NCBI GenBank assembly: GCA_039513195.1
Contig: JBCCRM010000019.1
Span: forward strand, 25,090 to 89,089
Direction: 5' to 3'
Source: Thermohalobaculum sp039513195
GTDB taxonomy: Bacteria; Pseudomonadota; Alphaproteobacteria; Rhodobacterales; Rhodobacteraceae
Length of the DNA: 64,000 nucleotides
Numbering within the stretch: the first letter of the stretch is position 1; every line of letters begins with the position of its first letter. The notes beneath the pieces are model-generated. The model did not search any database. It saw only the letters and a program-made list of their open reading frames with translations, and was not told where the DNA came from. Shown in pieces: positions 35,723-44,456 of this stretch. The position numbers were made by a program, and so were the translations under genes.

Positions 35723-36117
35723 GCGGATGACCTGTAAGCCGGGTTCTGTCCCGCCCCACCGGGGCGGGGATGGCCATTCATCTAGGACCGCGGTTGCCCG
35801 CGGCCTCGTGCAGTCCACCCGGACAACGGGCCGGAGACAGCCCCGGGGCACCCGAAGGCCCCCTGTCGTCCCTATCTGACCTTGCTCCCGGTGGGGCTTG
35901 CCGTGCCATCGCCGTTGCCGCCGATGCGGTGGGCTCTTACCCCACCGTTTCACCCTTACCGGCCGGGGGCCGGCGGTCTGTTCTCTGTGGCGCTGTCCCT
36001 GAGGCCGCCGCCCGGAAGCGACAACCCCGCCGGGCGTTACCCGGCACCGTGTCTCCGTGGAGCCCGGACTTTCCTCACCGCACCCAAAGGATGCAGCGCG
36101 GCCATCCGGTCATCCGC
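35723..36117 (-). ncRNA. rnpB: RNase P RNA, bacterial type A
   Basis: Read on the minus strand, the RNA contains the universal GAGGAAAGTCCGGGCTCC near the 5' end and CTAGATGAATGGCCAT with AGAACCCGGCTTACAGG at the 3' end. These are the conserved P4 core sequences. The ends are set by a perfect 10-bp P1 helix (GCGGATGACC at the 5' end and GGTCATCCGC at the 3' end). The length is about 395 nt. It lies between the amidase gene and mraZ, its usual place in Rhodobacterales. Confidence 0.95.
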
Positions 36118-36146
36118 GTGGATCGGCCTATCCACAGGCTGCGCTG

Positions 36147-36196
36147 GGGTCAAGACGGGGCCTGGGTCAAGACGGGGCCTGGGTCGAGAGGGCGCC
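36147..36196. repeat. 17-bp tandem repeat upstream of rnpB
   Basis: The unit GGGTCAAGACGGGGCCT occurs twice without gap (36147-36163, 36164-36180), followed by a diverged partial third (GGGTCGAGAGGGC). It lies 30 bp upstream of the RNase P RNA 5' end and directly after the amidase stop, where an rnpB promoter would be expected. Confidence 0.7.
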
Positions 36197-36200
36197 CCGA

Positions 36201-36923
36201 TCAAGCGGGCGGCACCGGGTCTTGCACCGGCCAGCGCGCGGCGAGCCGCTCCAGATGCCCCACCCCAGGCCCGGTCGGCGGCCCCGCCGCCTCGCCCGGG
36301 CGAAATCGCGCGGCAAAAGCCTGCCAAACGGCCAAAGTCTCGGGATCCCAGGCGCCGGTAGCGGGCGTGGGATAGCCGAATGCCAGAGCGACCCGCTGGA
36401 ACGTTCCGGCATCCGCCAATCCGCCAGGCCGGCAGCAGTCGAGCCAAACCGCCAACCCCTGCAGCGCCAGCCGCCGCCAGTCGAAGCGCGGGCCAGGATC
36501 GACCTTGCGCCCTGGGGCAATACAGGCATGGCCCACCACCCGCTCTGGGACGATCCGCCAACGGGGCAGCATCTCGGCCAACAGCCCCTCCAGCGCCCGC
36601 ATTTGCGCCTCGGCAAAAGGCTCGTCGCCGCGGTTCGCCAGCTCGATGCCGATCGAGTGAGAATTGACGTCCGTAACCGCACCCCACCGCGCAACGCCCG
36701 CATGCCACGCGCGGCGCTCCTCCGGAACCAGGGCTGCGACCTCACCATCCGCTGCGATCAGGTAATGGGCGCTCACCTCGGCGGCTGGGTCGCACAGCCG
36801 TTCCCGCGCAGCCGCAGCGCTCTCCATCGCCGTGTAATGCAGCACCACCATATCCGGCATCGCCCCACCCCGGCGCTCGCCGTGATTGGGAGAGAGCGCT
36901 CCCGCCGCCTGATGATCCGCCAT
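36201..36923 (-). CDS. N-acetylmuramoyl-L-alanine amidase (Amidase_2, AmiD-like)
   Basis: The 240-residue enzyme cleaves the bond between MurNAc and the stem peptide. The Amidase_2 zinc site is visible as VVLHYTAM, the VGHACIAPGRKVDPGP region and the NSHSIGIELAN strand. A peptidoglycan-binding segment follows (AFGYPTPATGAWDPETLAVWQAF). There is no obvious signal peptide, pointing to a cytoplasmic wall-recycling role like AmpD or to a leader I do not recognise. ATG 36923 with AAGAGGGG upstream keeps the family-typical SPNHGERRGG near the start. Confidence 0.9.
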   Translation of the reverse strand: MADHQAAGALSPNHGERRGGAMPDMVVLHYTAMESAAAARERLCDPAAEVSAHYLIAADGEVAALVPEERRAWHAGVARWGAVTDVNSHSIGIELANRGDEPFAEAQMRALEGLLAEMLPRWRIVPERVVGHACIAPGRKVDPGPRFDWRRLALQGLAVWLDCCRPGGLADAGTFQRVALAFGYPTPATGAWDPETLAVWQAFAARFRPGEAAGPPTGPGVGHLERLAARWPVQDPVPPA

Positions 36924-37064
36924 CGCCCCTCTTGCCCGACTGTGCCCCGAAAACCGCGCCTGCCCACATGGCCAGGTAGCGGAATGCGGGTCATCCACAA
37001 CAGGCTTACGCCCTGGCGTTGCAGATGCTATTGAGCTTGCCGGGGGCAGAAAAGAGGCAAGTCG

Positions 37065-38480
37065 ATGACAGTGAAAACGCTGCTCGGGCTCGGAATCCTA
37101 CTCGGCATCGCCGGTTGCGGCGTGATCTACACGGCACCGGATGTCAGCGACGGCAAACCGTTCGGGGGCGCGTTCCAGACCGATCTTAAGGTCGACGTGG
37201 TGCCGATGACGCTGGAAAGCGCCAAGGCCGCCAACCTGGTCGACTACGTGCCCCCGCGGCTGCCACTGGCCTTTCAGCCCGGCCAGGCAACCCGCATCGC
37301 CCGCCAGGCAGCAGCGGTGACGCCCATTGGCGCCCTGCCGACGCCGAGCGCGCGGGCGCTTTCTCGCCCCGATATCCTGCCCGAGCGCCTGCCGCCGCGG
37401 GTGACACCGCAGCCCTACCGTATCGGCGTGTCGGATGTGCTGGTCCTCTCGGTCACCAGCACCGCGACGCTGGAGGATCTGCCCGCCCTGATCAGCGCGC
37501 AGTCGCGACGCCAGGGCTACACCGTGCAAGGCGACGGTGCCGTCGCCATTCCAGATGTCGGCCGCGTGCGGGTCGCGGGGCAAACCATGCAGGATGCCGA
37601 GGCGGCGATCTTCGACGCGCTGGTCGGCGCCGGGATCGACCCGGCCTTCACCCTCGAAATCGCCGAATTCAATTCGCAATCCGTCTCGGTGGGCGGAACT
37701 GTCGGACGGCCGATGCTGGTGCCCCTGGGTCTCAGGCCGCTCAGACTGCACGAGGCGGTGCAGCTCGCCGGCGGCATCCAGGCGCAGGACCGGGCCACGA
37801 CCCGGATCCAACTCTCCCGCAACGGCGATGTCTACCAGATCGCGATGGAGCGCTATATCCGCGATCCCTCCGCGCGCAACATCGTGCTCCTCGACGGCGA
37901 CAGCGTCTTCGTCAGCAGCGAGTTCCGGCCCGAAGAAGCGGCGCTGTTCTTTCAGGAGCAGGTGGCGCTGCGCCGGGCCGAGGGGGACCGGGTCACCGCC
38001 CAGCTCCAAGCCCAGCAGATCGCAGGGGAACGTCAACGGCTCGCGCTTCAGCAGCTCCAGGCGGAGCGGGAACTTTTCGAGGACCGGCTCGCCCTCGGCG
38101 CGGTCGAGCGGCATTATGCCTACCGCACCGGCGAGGTCGAGCAGCCCTCCCGCGTCGCCCTGCCCTTCGAACGCTCCGCCTCGCTCGCCGATGTGCTGTT
38201 CGAAGAAGGCGGCCGCGGCCTCGACATCCAATTCGCCGACTATGCCGAGATCTATGTGCTGCGCGCCGCGACCGACCCGGCCCAAGCGGGCGGTGTGACC
38301 GCCTATCGGCTCGATGCGGAGAATGCGGTGAACCTGACAGTGGCGACGCAATTCCAGATCCGGCCCAACGACATCGTCTTCGTCGCCGAACAACCGGTGA
38401 CGAGCTGGAACCGCACGCTCAGCCAGATCCTGCCGCAGATCTTCCTGACCGCAGGGGCCATCGCCGCTGCCGCGAACTGA
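37065..38480 (+). CDS. Polysaccharide export outer-membrane lipoprotein (Wza/OPX family)
   Basis: The 471-residue protein has a signal peptide ending in the lipobox GIAGC (Cys18). Then come a Poly_export domain from about residue 120 (PYRIGVSDVLVLSV, YTVQGDGAVAIPDVGRVRVAG), SLBB-type domains (SVSVGGTVGRPMLVPLGLRP), and a coiled-coil of about 45 residues near 295-340. A second SLBB-like region and a C-terminal hydrophobic helix (FLTAGAIAAAAN) follow. It probably forms the outer-membrane channel for a capsule or exopolysaccharide. No Wzc/Wzx/Wzy partner is in the window. Confidence 0.88.
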   Translation: MTVKTLLGLGILLGIAGCGVIYTAPDVSDGKPFGGAFQTDLKVDVVPMTLESAKAANLVDYVPPRLPLAFQPGQATRIARQAAAVTPIGALPTPSARALSRPDILPERLPPRVTPQPYRIGVSDVLVLSVTSTATLEDLPALISAQSRRQGYTVQGDGAVAIPDVGRVRVAGQTMQDAEAAIFDALVGAGIDPAFTLEIAEFNSQSVSVGGTVGRPMLVPLGLRPLRLHEAVQLAGGIQAQDRATTRIQLSRNGDVYQIAMERYIRDPSARNIVLLDGDSVFVSSEFRPEEAALFFQEQVALRRAEGDRVTAQLQAQQIAGERQRLALQQLQAERELFEDRLALGAVERHYAYRTGEVEQPSRVALPFERSASLADVLFEEGGRGLDIQFADYAEIYVLRAATDPAQAGGVTAYRLDAENAVNLTVATQFQIRPNDIVFVAEQPVTSWNRTLSQILPQIFLTAGAIAAAAN

Positions 38481-38633
38481 CGAACCCCATCGGGCCGAGC
38501 GTGTCGAACGGATCGCACCGGCCAAACTGCGACCGACCGGCACAACGCCGCACCACACGGCTTTGCGCAAACATCCCGTAGTTGACCACGGATCCGCACA
38601 GCGGACAAAACTGCCGTTCACTTAGCGGAAGGT

Positions 38634-38876
38634 TCAGATGCCGTCGCGATCGTTGTAGAGGTAAAGCGTCACCTTTCCTGGGGTACTCTCAGCCCACTCA
38701 ATCGCTTCGTGTAATAGGACACCCTTCTTCTCCTCGTACAATGGGGCGTCGTAATTCTCTTCGTCAAAAATATCAGTGTCTTCAACGGAGTTATCGTGTT
38801 CGATATTCTCGATCACGGCGTTGACCTTGCGCCAACGATACCGCCGTTTCCGACTATCAATAATGTTCCAAATCAT
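38634..38876 (-). CDS. Small acidic protein of unknown function
   Basis: The 80-residue protein has a basic start (SRKRRYRWRK), an acidic centre (EDTDIFDEENYDAPLYEEKK) and a C-terminal segment predicted to be strand (VTLYLYNDRDGI). GAGG lies about 6 nt before the ATG, supporting translation. Base composition is clearly more AT-rich than the flanking genes, suggesting transfer. No family is recognised. It stands alone between the export lipoprotein and the adenylate cyclase, with a 21-bp palindrome 167 bp upstream. Confidence 0.6.
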   Translation of the reverse strand: MIWNIIDSRKRRYRWRKVNAVIENIEHDNSVEDTDIFDEENYDAPLYEEKKGVLLHEAIEWAESTPGKVTLYLYNDRDGI

Positions 38877-39042
38877 GTGTGACCTCAGGAATTCGGCCTA
38901 TGGCAATGTCTAGCACTATTTGAACCGCATCAAATCGCAGTTTGGGCTCGGAGCGGAGATTCGGCCATCCTTTTGCGACAGGGTTTTGAGACCGCTAAGC
39001 AGCTGATCTCAAAGGACGTGAAAATCTGTGTCAAAAGTGATC

Positions 39043-39063
39043 GTTTCTGGTCGGACCAGAAAC
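39043..39063. promoter_or_regulatory. 21-bp perfect palindrome between cyclase and small acidic gene
   Basis: GTTTCTGGTC and GACCAGAAAC form 10-bp arms around one central base. It lies 32 bp beyond the cyclase stop and upstream of the small gene. It may be an operator for a dimeric repressor or a compact transcription terminator (followed on the minus strand by GATCACTTTTG). Confidence 0.5.
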
Positions 39064-39094
39064 ATATCAGGTCTCCCCTGTTTTGCTGCTCCGA

Positions 39095-40870
39095 TCATAC
39101 CCCATCTTCAGCAGGCCACAGTGCATGGCGGCATAGGCCGGCGAAGATTTGCTCGTTTCGCGCCTCGTCTCGGTATGGATGCCATTCGCGACGCGTTCTC
39201 AGGAATCCGGACTGGCATTTTTCAGATCTTCGGAGGGCCCCGCGGGCTTCGGGGACACGGTCGAGATGGGCCAGGCAGAGTGCGTGGCGGAAGTGAACGT
39301 CGGGATGATCTGGACGGAGGGATACAGCCTCCCTCACCCAGTCGAGCGCCGCCTCAAGGCGATCGACGGAGAGATGCGCTCGCGACAGGTAGAGCATGTA
39401 TGTCCACCGATGCTGCGGGTCGCCGGGATTGAGCTCAAGGCCGGCTCGCATGTGCTCGATCCCCTCGATGCTCCGCCCGACGAGGTCGAGGCGGTTGCCG
39501 ACAGCCATTGCGGCGTGCGCATAACTTGGGTTGAGCTGCAACGCGCGCTGCGCCTCCGCCAGCCCTTCGTCGAGCATATCTGACCATACGTAGGCGGTTC
39601 CGAGACAGAGACGCGCCACCGCGGACGAATCGTCTATTTCCAGCGCCCGCCTCACCAGGCGCAGGCTCGTTTCGATCGCCGTGGAGCGATCATCGGTGCA
39701 CCCTTCGACCATGGCGCGCAAATGGGTCCAAGCGAGCCGCGCCCAGGCGTCGGTGAAGTTTGGATCTTGGCTCACGGCCTTCTCGAACTCGCTGCGCGCC
39801 GCCGCATACCCTTCGCATGTTTCGAGGTTGAACCCGTGCATGCCGCGGACGTAGCAATCCCACGCCGTCAGCCTTCGCCTGTGCTGGCGCGCCTTGATGT
39901 GTTCGGCATGCTCGAGTTCCGGGGCGGCGATCGCCGCGATCCTTCGGCTGATGTCGTCCTGAATGGCGAAGAGATCATCGAGTCGCCGGTCAAACTGCTC
40001 TGACCAGACTTGCCGGTTCTCTTCAGCGTCTGTCAGCCGCGCAGAGACGCGGATACGCTCGCCTTTTGCGCGAACGCTGCCGGCCAGGATGTATCGCGCC
40101 TGAAGCGCAGCGCCCGCCGCACGCATGTCGATGTCGCCTCCGCGGAGGGCGAAGGAGGAGTTCCGCGCAATGACCGCGAAAGACCGCCAGCGCGAGAGCG
40201 CATCGATCAAGTCCTCTGACAGTCCATCTGCAAAGTAATCCTGCGTTTTGTCCTCGCTCAGATTCGTGAACGGCAGCACGGCGATGAAAGGCCGCCGGTT
40301 CGGCGTTACGATATTGAACAGGGCTGGGTCTTGATTGGCCCTCGCACTCGCGCCAGGCGCGCGGCTCAATGAGCATGCACGGATCGGCCGATCGATGTTT
40401 TTCAGCTCAATTGCGCCGAGATCTTCGATCAACAGGTCGAGATCTGTGGTCACGTGCTCAAGCGCGGCGGCGGAAACAACGACGCCGCCGGGCGGGGCGA
40501 TGCTTTCGAGACGAGAGGCGACATTGACGCCGTTGCCGTAAATGTCGTGCCCCTGCACGAGGACGTCGCCGACATGGACGCCGATCCGGAGGCGGATCGG
40601 GGCGACGTCGCCGCCTGTTTCCCCAACCCGATCCGCGCTTTCTTGGATCGCTAAGGCTGCGCATATCGCGTCGGTGACGCTTTTGAATTCGACGAGTGCG
40701 CCATCGCCCATGAGCTTGACGATACGGCCGCAGCCTGCTGCCACGGCCGGGTCGAAAACCGCGCGCTTGAACCTCTTAAGGCGTGAGAGCGTCGCTGACT
40801 CGTCGGAGGACATCAGGCGGCTGTAGCCCACGACGTCCGCAACCATGATCGCCGAGAGCCGTCGGTCCAT
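39095..40870 (-). CDS. Class III adenylate/guanylate cyclase with TolB-like and TPR domains
   Basis: The 591-residue protein starts with a class III nucleotide cyclase domain (MVADVVGYSRLM with the first metal Asp, LMGDGALVEF with the second region, and IRLRIGVHVGDV, NVASRLESIAPPGGV). A TolB/FlgO-like segment follows (FIAVLPFTNLSEDKTQDYFADGLSEDLI) and then several TPR repeats to the end. Such proteins are soluble cyclases common in rhizobia and related alphaproteobacteria. ATG 40870 places the cyclase domain at the N-terminus; GTG 40915 is an alternative. No other cAMP gene is nearby. Confidence 0.88.
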   Translation of the reverse strand: MDRRLSAIMVADVVGYSRLMSSDESATLSRLKRFKRAVFDPAVAAGCGRIVKLMGDGALVEFKSVTDAICAALAIQESADRVGETGGDVAPIRLRIGVHVGDVLVQGHDIYGNGVNVASRLESIAPPGGVVVSAAALEHVTTDLDLLIEDLGAIELKNIDRPIRACSLSRAPGASARANQDPALFNIVTPNRRPFIAVLPFTNLSEDKTQDYFADGLSEDLIDALSRWRSFAVIARNSSFALRGGDIDMRAAGAALQARYILAGSVRAKGERIRVSARLTDAEENRQVWSEQFDRRLDDLFAIQDDISRRIAAIAAPELEHAEHIKARQHRRRLTAWDCYVRGMHGFNLETCEGYAAARSEFEKAVSQDPNFTDAWARLAWTHLRAMVEGCTDDRSTAIETSLRLVRRALEIDDSSAVARLCLGTAYVWSDMLDEGLAEAQRALQLNPSYAHAAMAVGNRLDLVGRSIEGIEHMRAGLELNPGDPQHRWTYMLYLSRAHLSVDRLEAALDWVREAVSLRPDHPDVHFRHALCLAHLDRVPEARGALRRSEKCQSGFLRTRREWHPYRDEARNEQIFAGLCRHALWPAEDGV

Positions 40871-41302
40871 GATGCGTGATCCAACCGCTGCAGCGATAAA
40901 GGGCGACGGCCTCACGCCTTGCGCCCCGCTCGCAGCAATAGTGTCGACAGTGACACATCTTGGTGAGGGGGCAAGCGATTTGGGGAGACGGTGCGATAGA
41001 AGTCGTAGGTGTTAGGAAAGGACGACACAGAGTGATTTCCCGCTCACTCGGCGCCCCGTTACCTCCTTACAATATTCACGTCTCAAAAACTGTTGGATTT
41101 GACCCCAGACGCCCTGACCGTGAAGTTGCAGAAATTGCTGTGCTCACGAACCCTTGCCAAAAACTGCTCTGAGTTTCGGAAGGATTTTGGCACCCTCCGA
41201 AGCAGCGAAGCAGTGCTTCGCCGGGTCGCCAGGCTTTTGAAATGTGCGCTCCTCGCTGCGCTTCCCGACACAGGATACGGTCGCCCTTCCGGCCGCAAAA
41301 GC
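40871..41302. other. Intergenic region without recognised gene
   Basis: The region separates the cyclase start from the phosphatase stop. A tight hairpin GCGAAGC-agt-GCTTCGC lies at 41205-41221 without a T tract. A plus-strand frame from 41093 has some protein-like sequence (LQKLLCSRTLAKNCSEF) but overlaps the phosphatase gene antisense and has no supported start, so it is not called. Confidence 0.4.
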
Positions 41303-42064
41303 TTACGTCGCCATGAACCGCGGCGGCTGCTCGTCCAGTCTCACTGCCGTCAGCCGATCCGAGAAATACGCGCCGGTGTCGATCCCGATCCGCCCGCTCG
41401 CCACCACCGGCGTGTCGGAGATGTAGTGGCCATAGACCACCCAGGTTCCGTCGCGGCGGCGCTGCTCCAGAAACGTGTCGCAGCCCCACAGCATCACCTG
41501 ACGGTCTTGTTCCGGGATCGGCACCACCGGGTCGGCGCCGGCATGGGCGAAGAACACATTCCCCACCAAGTGGCAGGAGCGTAGATCGCCGAGAAACTCC
41601 AGATGTGGGCCCATGGCCGAGAAGAGCGCGTCCCGCACCCGGGCGAGTTCGGTCTCATGGGTCAGGTTGCGGAACCCGCCGACCCCGTAGGACGCCAGCG
41701 TCTGCAGCCCGCCGAACCGCATCCAGCGCTCGCCGCGCTTCGGCACCTCGAGGAAGTCGAGCAGCATCGCCTCGTGATTGCCCATCAGGAAGACGCATTC
41801 CACCTCCTCCCACCCGGCGATCGCCATCAGAAACTCGATCGTCTCCCGCGAGGCCTCGCCCCGGTCGATATAGTCGCCCAGGAAGACGATCAGTGGCTTG
41901 GTATCGCAGCGCAACCCGTCGCGCAGCACATCCTCCATCAGCTTGGCGAGAAGATCGGCACGGCCATGCACATCGCCGATCGCATAGACCGGTCGCTCGA
42001 GCTGTATCGGCGCCTGAAACCCGCCGCTGCGGCCTTCGGACCGACGAAACAACCTGCCAAGCAC
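41303..42064 (-). CDS. PPP-family metallophosphoesterase (Ser/Thr phosphatase-like)
   Basis: The 253-residue protein has the three PPP metal motifs in order: AIGDVHGRADLL, VFLGDYIDRGEAS and FLMGNHEAMLLDF. C-terminal histidines in FFAHAGADP and VVYGHYISDTP complete the dinuclear site. It resembles PrpA/lambda-type phosphatases and could dephosphorylate proteins or diadenosine nucleotides. GTG 42064 is used because AGAGGA lies 9 nt upstream and longer readings are poorly supported. It is divergent from the ExoY-type gene. Confidence 0.88.
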   Translation of the reverse strand: MLGRLFRRSEGRSGGFQAPIQLERPVYAIGDVHGRADLLAKLMEDVLRDGLRCDTKPLIVFLGDYIDRGEASRETIEFLMAIAGWEEVECVFLMGNHEAMLLDFLEVPKRGERWMRFGGLQTLASYGVGGFRNLTHETELARVRDALFSAMGPHLEFLGDLRSCHLVGNVFFAHAGADPVVPIPEQDRQVMLWGCDTFLEQRRRDGTWVVYGHYISDTPVVASGRIGIDTGAYFSDRLTAVRLDEQPPRFMAT

Positions 42065-42418
42065 CTGGACGGATCCTCTCACACAATTAGGCGGCAACGG
42101 GACCTGGGCCACGGAACGCACCCACCGGTGGCGCGCGGTCTCCCCGTCTGGCCGACAGTATGCACCGGAATAAGGCAGAGGCGTGCCCACAGCCCAAGCG
42201 TGTGTGCACCGCACCCATAGAAGCGCCGGTTGTTGCCCCACCGCGACAGCGCGCCGGGGTGCCTTCTGGCGACCGGCGGCGAAAACATTGAATTTCCTAA
42301 AAGTTGTCAAATTGGCCCCATTCACTAACGCTTCATTAAGCGTGGCTGGGGTGAGCTGCGCTGGTCATTAAAGTGCAGAACTCGGCGGCGAGAACGACAA
42401 GCGCGTGAGGTCAGGGAC
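42065..42418. other. Divergent regulatory interval upstream of sugar transferase gene
   Basis: No gene is seen in these 354 bp. An AT-richer core at about 42290-42375 carries the palindrome ACGCTT-catt-AAGCGT (42329-42344) and the repeated motif TCATTAA, and is the likely promoter zone for the ExoY-type gene and perhaps the phosphatase. Confidence 0.4.
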
Positions 42419-43276
42419 ATGGTCAGGCACGGGAAAATCTCCATCGCACCGCAGATCGGCGCATCAGCGCCCGTCGCCCAAACCTGCGGTCCGCTGCCCA
42501 CGATAGGACAAGATATGCTCCGTCACGCCGCACTGGGCGGTGTCGAGCGCTTCGGTGTTGGGTCCCTGCGCGCGGGCGGCGCCATCGCCATTGCCGAGCC
42601 GTTTCCCGGTGCTGCACCGCGCCCGCGGCTGCGCGCCTATGAGGGCGGCGGCGGCACCACCACGGCGGAGGTGGAAGGCAACCGCTCCGATCTCTACCTG
42701 ATCGCGAAGCGTGTCTTCGACATCCTGGCGAGCCTGGCTGCAACACCGGTGGTTGTGCTGGTCGGCCTGGTCTTGCTGGTTCTCAACCCGGCCTGGAACC
42801 GCGGCCCGCTGTTCTATGTGCAGCAGCGCATGGGTCTCGATGGCCGCCCCTTTTTCGCCTATAAGTTTCGGACCATGCGCGCCGCGCGGTGCGTCACCCG
42901 CGGTCCCAATGACCCGTTGGAGTCGGAACGCATCACCCGCCTCGGCGCGTTCATGCGCCGCAGCCGCATCGACGAGCTGCCGCAATTCCTCAATGTGCTG
43001 CAAGGGCGCATGTCGATCATCGGGCCACGGCCGGACTTTTGGGACCATGCGATCCATTATGTCGACATCGTGCCCGGCTATCGCCGCCGCCACGGCGTGC
43101 GCCCCGGGATCACTGGCCTCGCCCAGGTCGATTGCGGATATGCCGAGGGGATCGTCGCCACCAAGCTAAAGACCCGCTACGACCTCTACTATATCCGCCG
43201 TCAAGGGTTCCGGCTCGACGCCTATATCGTCTGGCGCACCCTCGCCGTGATTGCCACAGGCTTCGGCGCACGCTAA
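42419..43276 (+). CDS. ExoY/WcaJ-type undecaprenyl-phosphate sugar-1-phosphate transferase
   Basis: The 285-residue bacterial sugar transferase has a poorly conserved 90-residue N-terminus, one membrane segment (VFDILASLAATPVVVLVGL), and the catalytic domain with RMGLDGRPFFAYKFRTM, IDELPQFLNVLQGRMSIIGP and a closing YDLYYIRRQGF. It starts a glycan by moving a sugar phosphate onto the lipid carrier. GAGG lies upstream of ATG 42419. It is the short ExoY form without the CoA-binding-like domain of WcaJ. Confidence 0.92.
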   Translation: MVRHGKISIAPQIGASAPVAQTCGPLPTIGQDMLRHAALGGVERFGVGSLRAGGAIAIAEPFPGAAPRPRLRAYEGGGGTTTAEVEGNRSDLYLIAKRVFDILASLAATPVVVLVGLVLLVLNPAWNRGPLFYVQQRMGLDGRPFFAYKFRTMRAARCVTRGPNDPLESERITRLGAFMRRSRIDELPQFLNVLQGRMSIIGPRPDFWDHAIHYVDIVPGYRRRHGVRPGITGLAQVDCGYAEGIVATKLKTRYDLYYIRRQGFRLDAYIVWRTLAVIATGFGAR

Positions 43277-43331
43277 GCGCGGGGGCGGAGGCGCCGCGGC
43301 ACCGTGGGCGCCAAAAGCCTGAGGGAGCGCC

Positions 43332-44255
43332 ATGGGTCCGGCCAACCGTCTAGAGGGCGTGATCGCGCCCAATCTTACCCCATTCAATGCCGATCTGTCG
43401 GTCGCAAGCGACCTCTATCTCGCCCATGCCCGCCATCTGCTCGACACGGGCTGCGTCGGGCTCGCGCCCTTCGGCACCACCGGCGAGGCGCTTTCGCTGG
43501 GGATGCAAGAGCGGCTCGACCTCCTGCAGGTGCTGGTGGACGGCGGCATCGACCCAGCCCGCCTGATCCCCGGCACCGGGCTCACGAACTTGCCCGACAC
43601 GGCAAGGCTGACCCAGGCAGCCGTCGATCTCGGTTGCGCGGGCGCGATGGTCTTGCCGCCCTTCTATTACAAGGAGGTGCCGGATGACGGCCTCTTCGCC
43701 TATTTCGCCCGGCTGATTGAGGCGGTCGACCGCCCGGCGCTCCGCCTCTATCTCTACCACATTCCGCAGGTCGCAGGCGTCGGCCTGCCGGTTGACCTGG
43801 TCCGTCGCCTGCACACCGCCTTTCCGGAGCAAATCGTGGGGGTCAAGGACAGCTCCGGGCAGTGGGAGAACACCGCAGCCCTGCTCGGCATCGACGGGTT
43901 GATCGTCTATCCGGGCGCCGAACTTCCGCTGCTGCAGGCGCTGGCCCTTGGCGCCCCCGGCTGCATCACGGCGACCGCCAACCTCAATGCCGGCCGCATC
44001 GCCGAGGTGATCCGCCTCTTCCGAACCGGCCAGACCGAGGCTGCGGCCCGACTGCATGAGGAAGTGAAACGCGTCCGCCTGCTCCTGCAAAGCTATGCGC
44101 CGATCCCGGCCCAAAAACGGCTCCTCGCGCTCTCCGGCGATCCTCGCTGGGCGACCCTGCGCCCGCCGCTGCCGGAGATGGATGTCGAGGCCGGCCGGGC
44201 GCTCGCAGCCGAACTGGCCGAACTCGGCGCCCACGCCCTCCCCGGCGCCGCCTAA
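43332..44255 (+). CDS. DapA/NanA-family lyase or synthase
   Basis: The 307-residue class I aldolase has the family's APFGTTGEALSL pyruvate-binding loop, the tyrosine in LYLYHIPQ and the Schiff-base lysine in VGVKDSSG. Dihydrodipicolinate synthase, N-acetylneuraminate lyase and several sugar-acid aldolases share these. The Tyr-His-Ile-Pro context and the location in a polysaccharide region argue against the housekeeping DapA. The substrate is unknown. It follows the sugar transferase gene by 55 bp on the same strand. Confidence 0.85.
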   Translation: MGPANRLEGVIAPNLTPFNADLSVASDLYLAHARHLLDTGCVGLAPFGTTGEALSLGMQERLDLLQVLVDGGIDPARLIPGTGLTNLPDTARLTQAAVDLGCAGAMVLPPFYYKEVPDDGLFAYFARLIEAVDRPALRLYLYHIPQVAGVGLPVDLVRRLHTAFPEQIVGVKDSSGQWENTAALLGIDGLIVYPGAELPLLQALALGAPGCITATANLNAGRIAEVIRLFRTGQTEAAARLHEEVKRVRLLLQSYAPIPAQKRLLALSGDPRWATLRPPLPEMDVEAGRALAAELAELGAHALPGAA

Positions 44256-44284
44256 CCGCCCTTTCGAACGCGGACCGATGATCA

Positions 44285-44435
44285 CCGCCCATGGCGGTCT
44301 TCTCGGCCAGCCTGTGCGGCCCCTGCAGCCAAAGCCCACGCCAAGGCGCCGGGCGCGGCGGCGCGGGACGGGCTGTTCACAGACCGGACCGCGCCCAAGC
44401 ACAAACCCATCGCGGGCGGCACGCCCGCGATTCCG
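44285..44435 (+). repeat. Dispersed repeat, family III copy A
   Basis: About 151 bp beginning CCGCCCATGGCGGTCTTCTC and ending in the perfect 9-bp hairpin TCGCGGGCG-gca-CGCCCGCGA followed by TTCCG. The last 75 bp are nearly identical to copy B (46152-46286), sharing GACGGGCTGTTCACAGACCG. It fills the space between two convergent genes. Confidence 0.8.
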
Positions 44436-44456
44436 CAAAACTCGACAGCGCCACCC

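Noticed and set aside
41093..41584. 163-codon plus-strand frame before and over the phosphatase gene
   Set aside because: Its second half is antisense to the conserved phosphatase C-terminus and no ribosome binding site supports it.
43332..44255. Housekeeping dihydrodipicolinate synthase dapA
   Set aside because: The family is right, but the sequence around the catalytic Tyr and the glycan neighbourhood fit a specialised aldolase better; no lysine-pathway gene is near.
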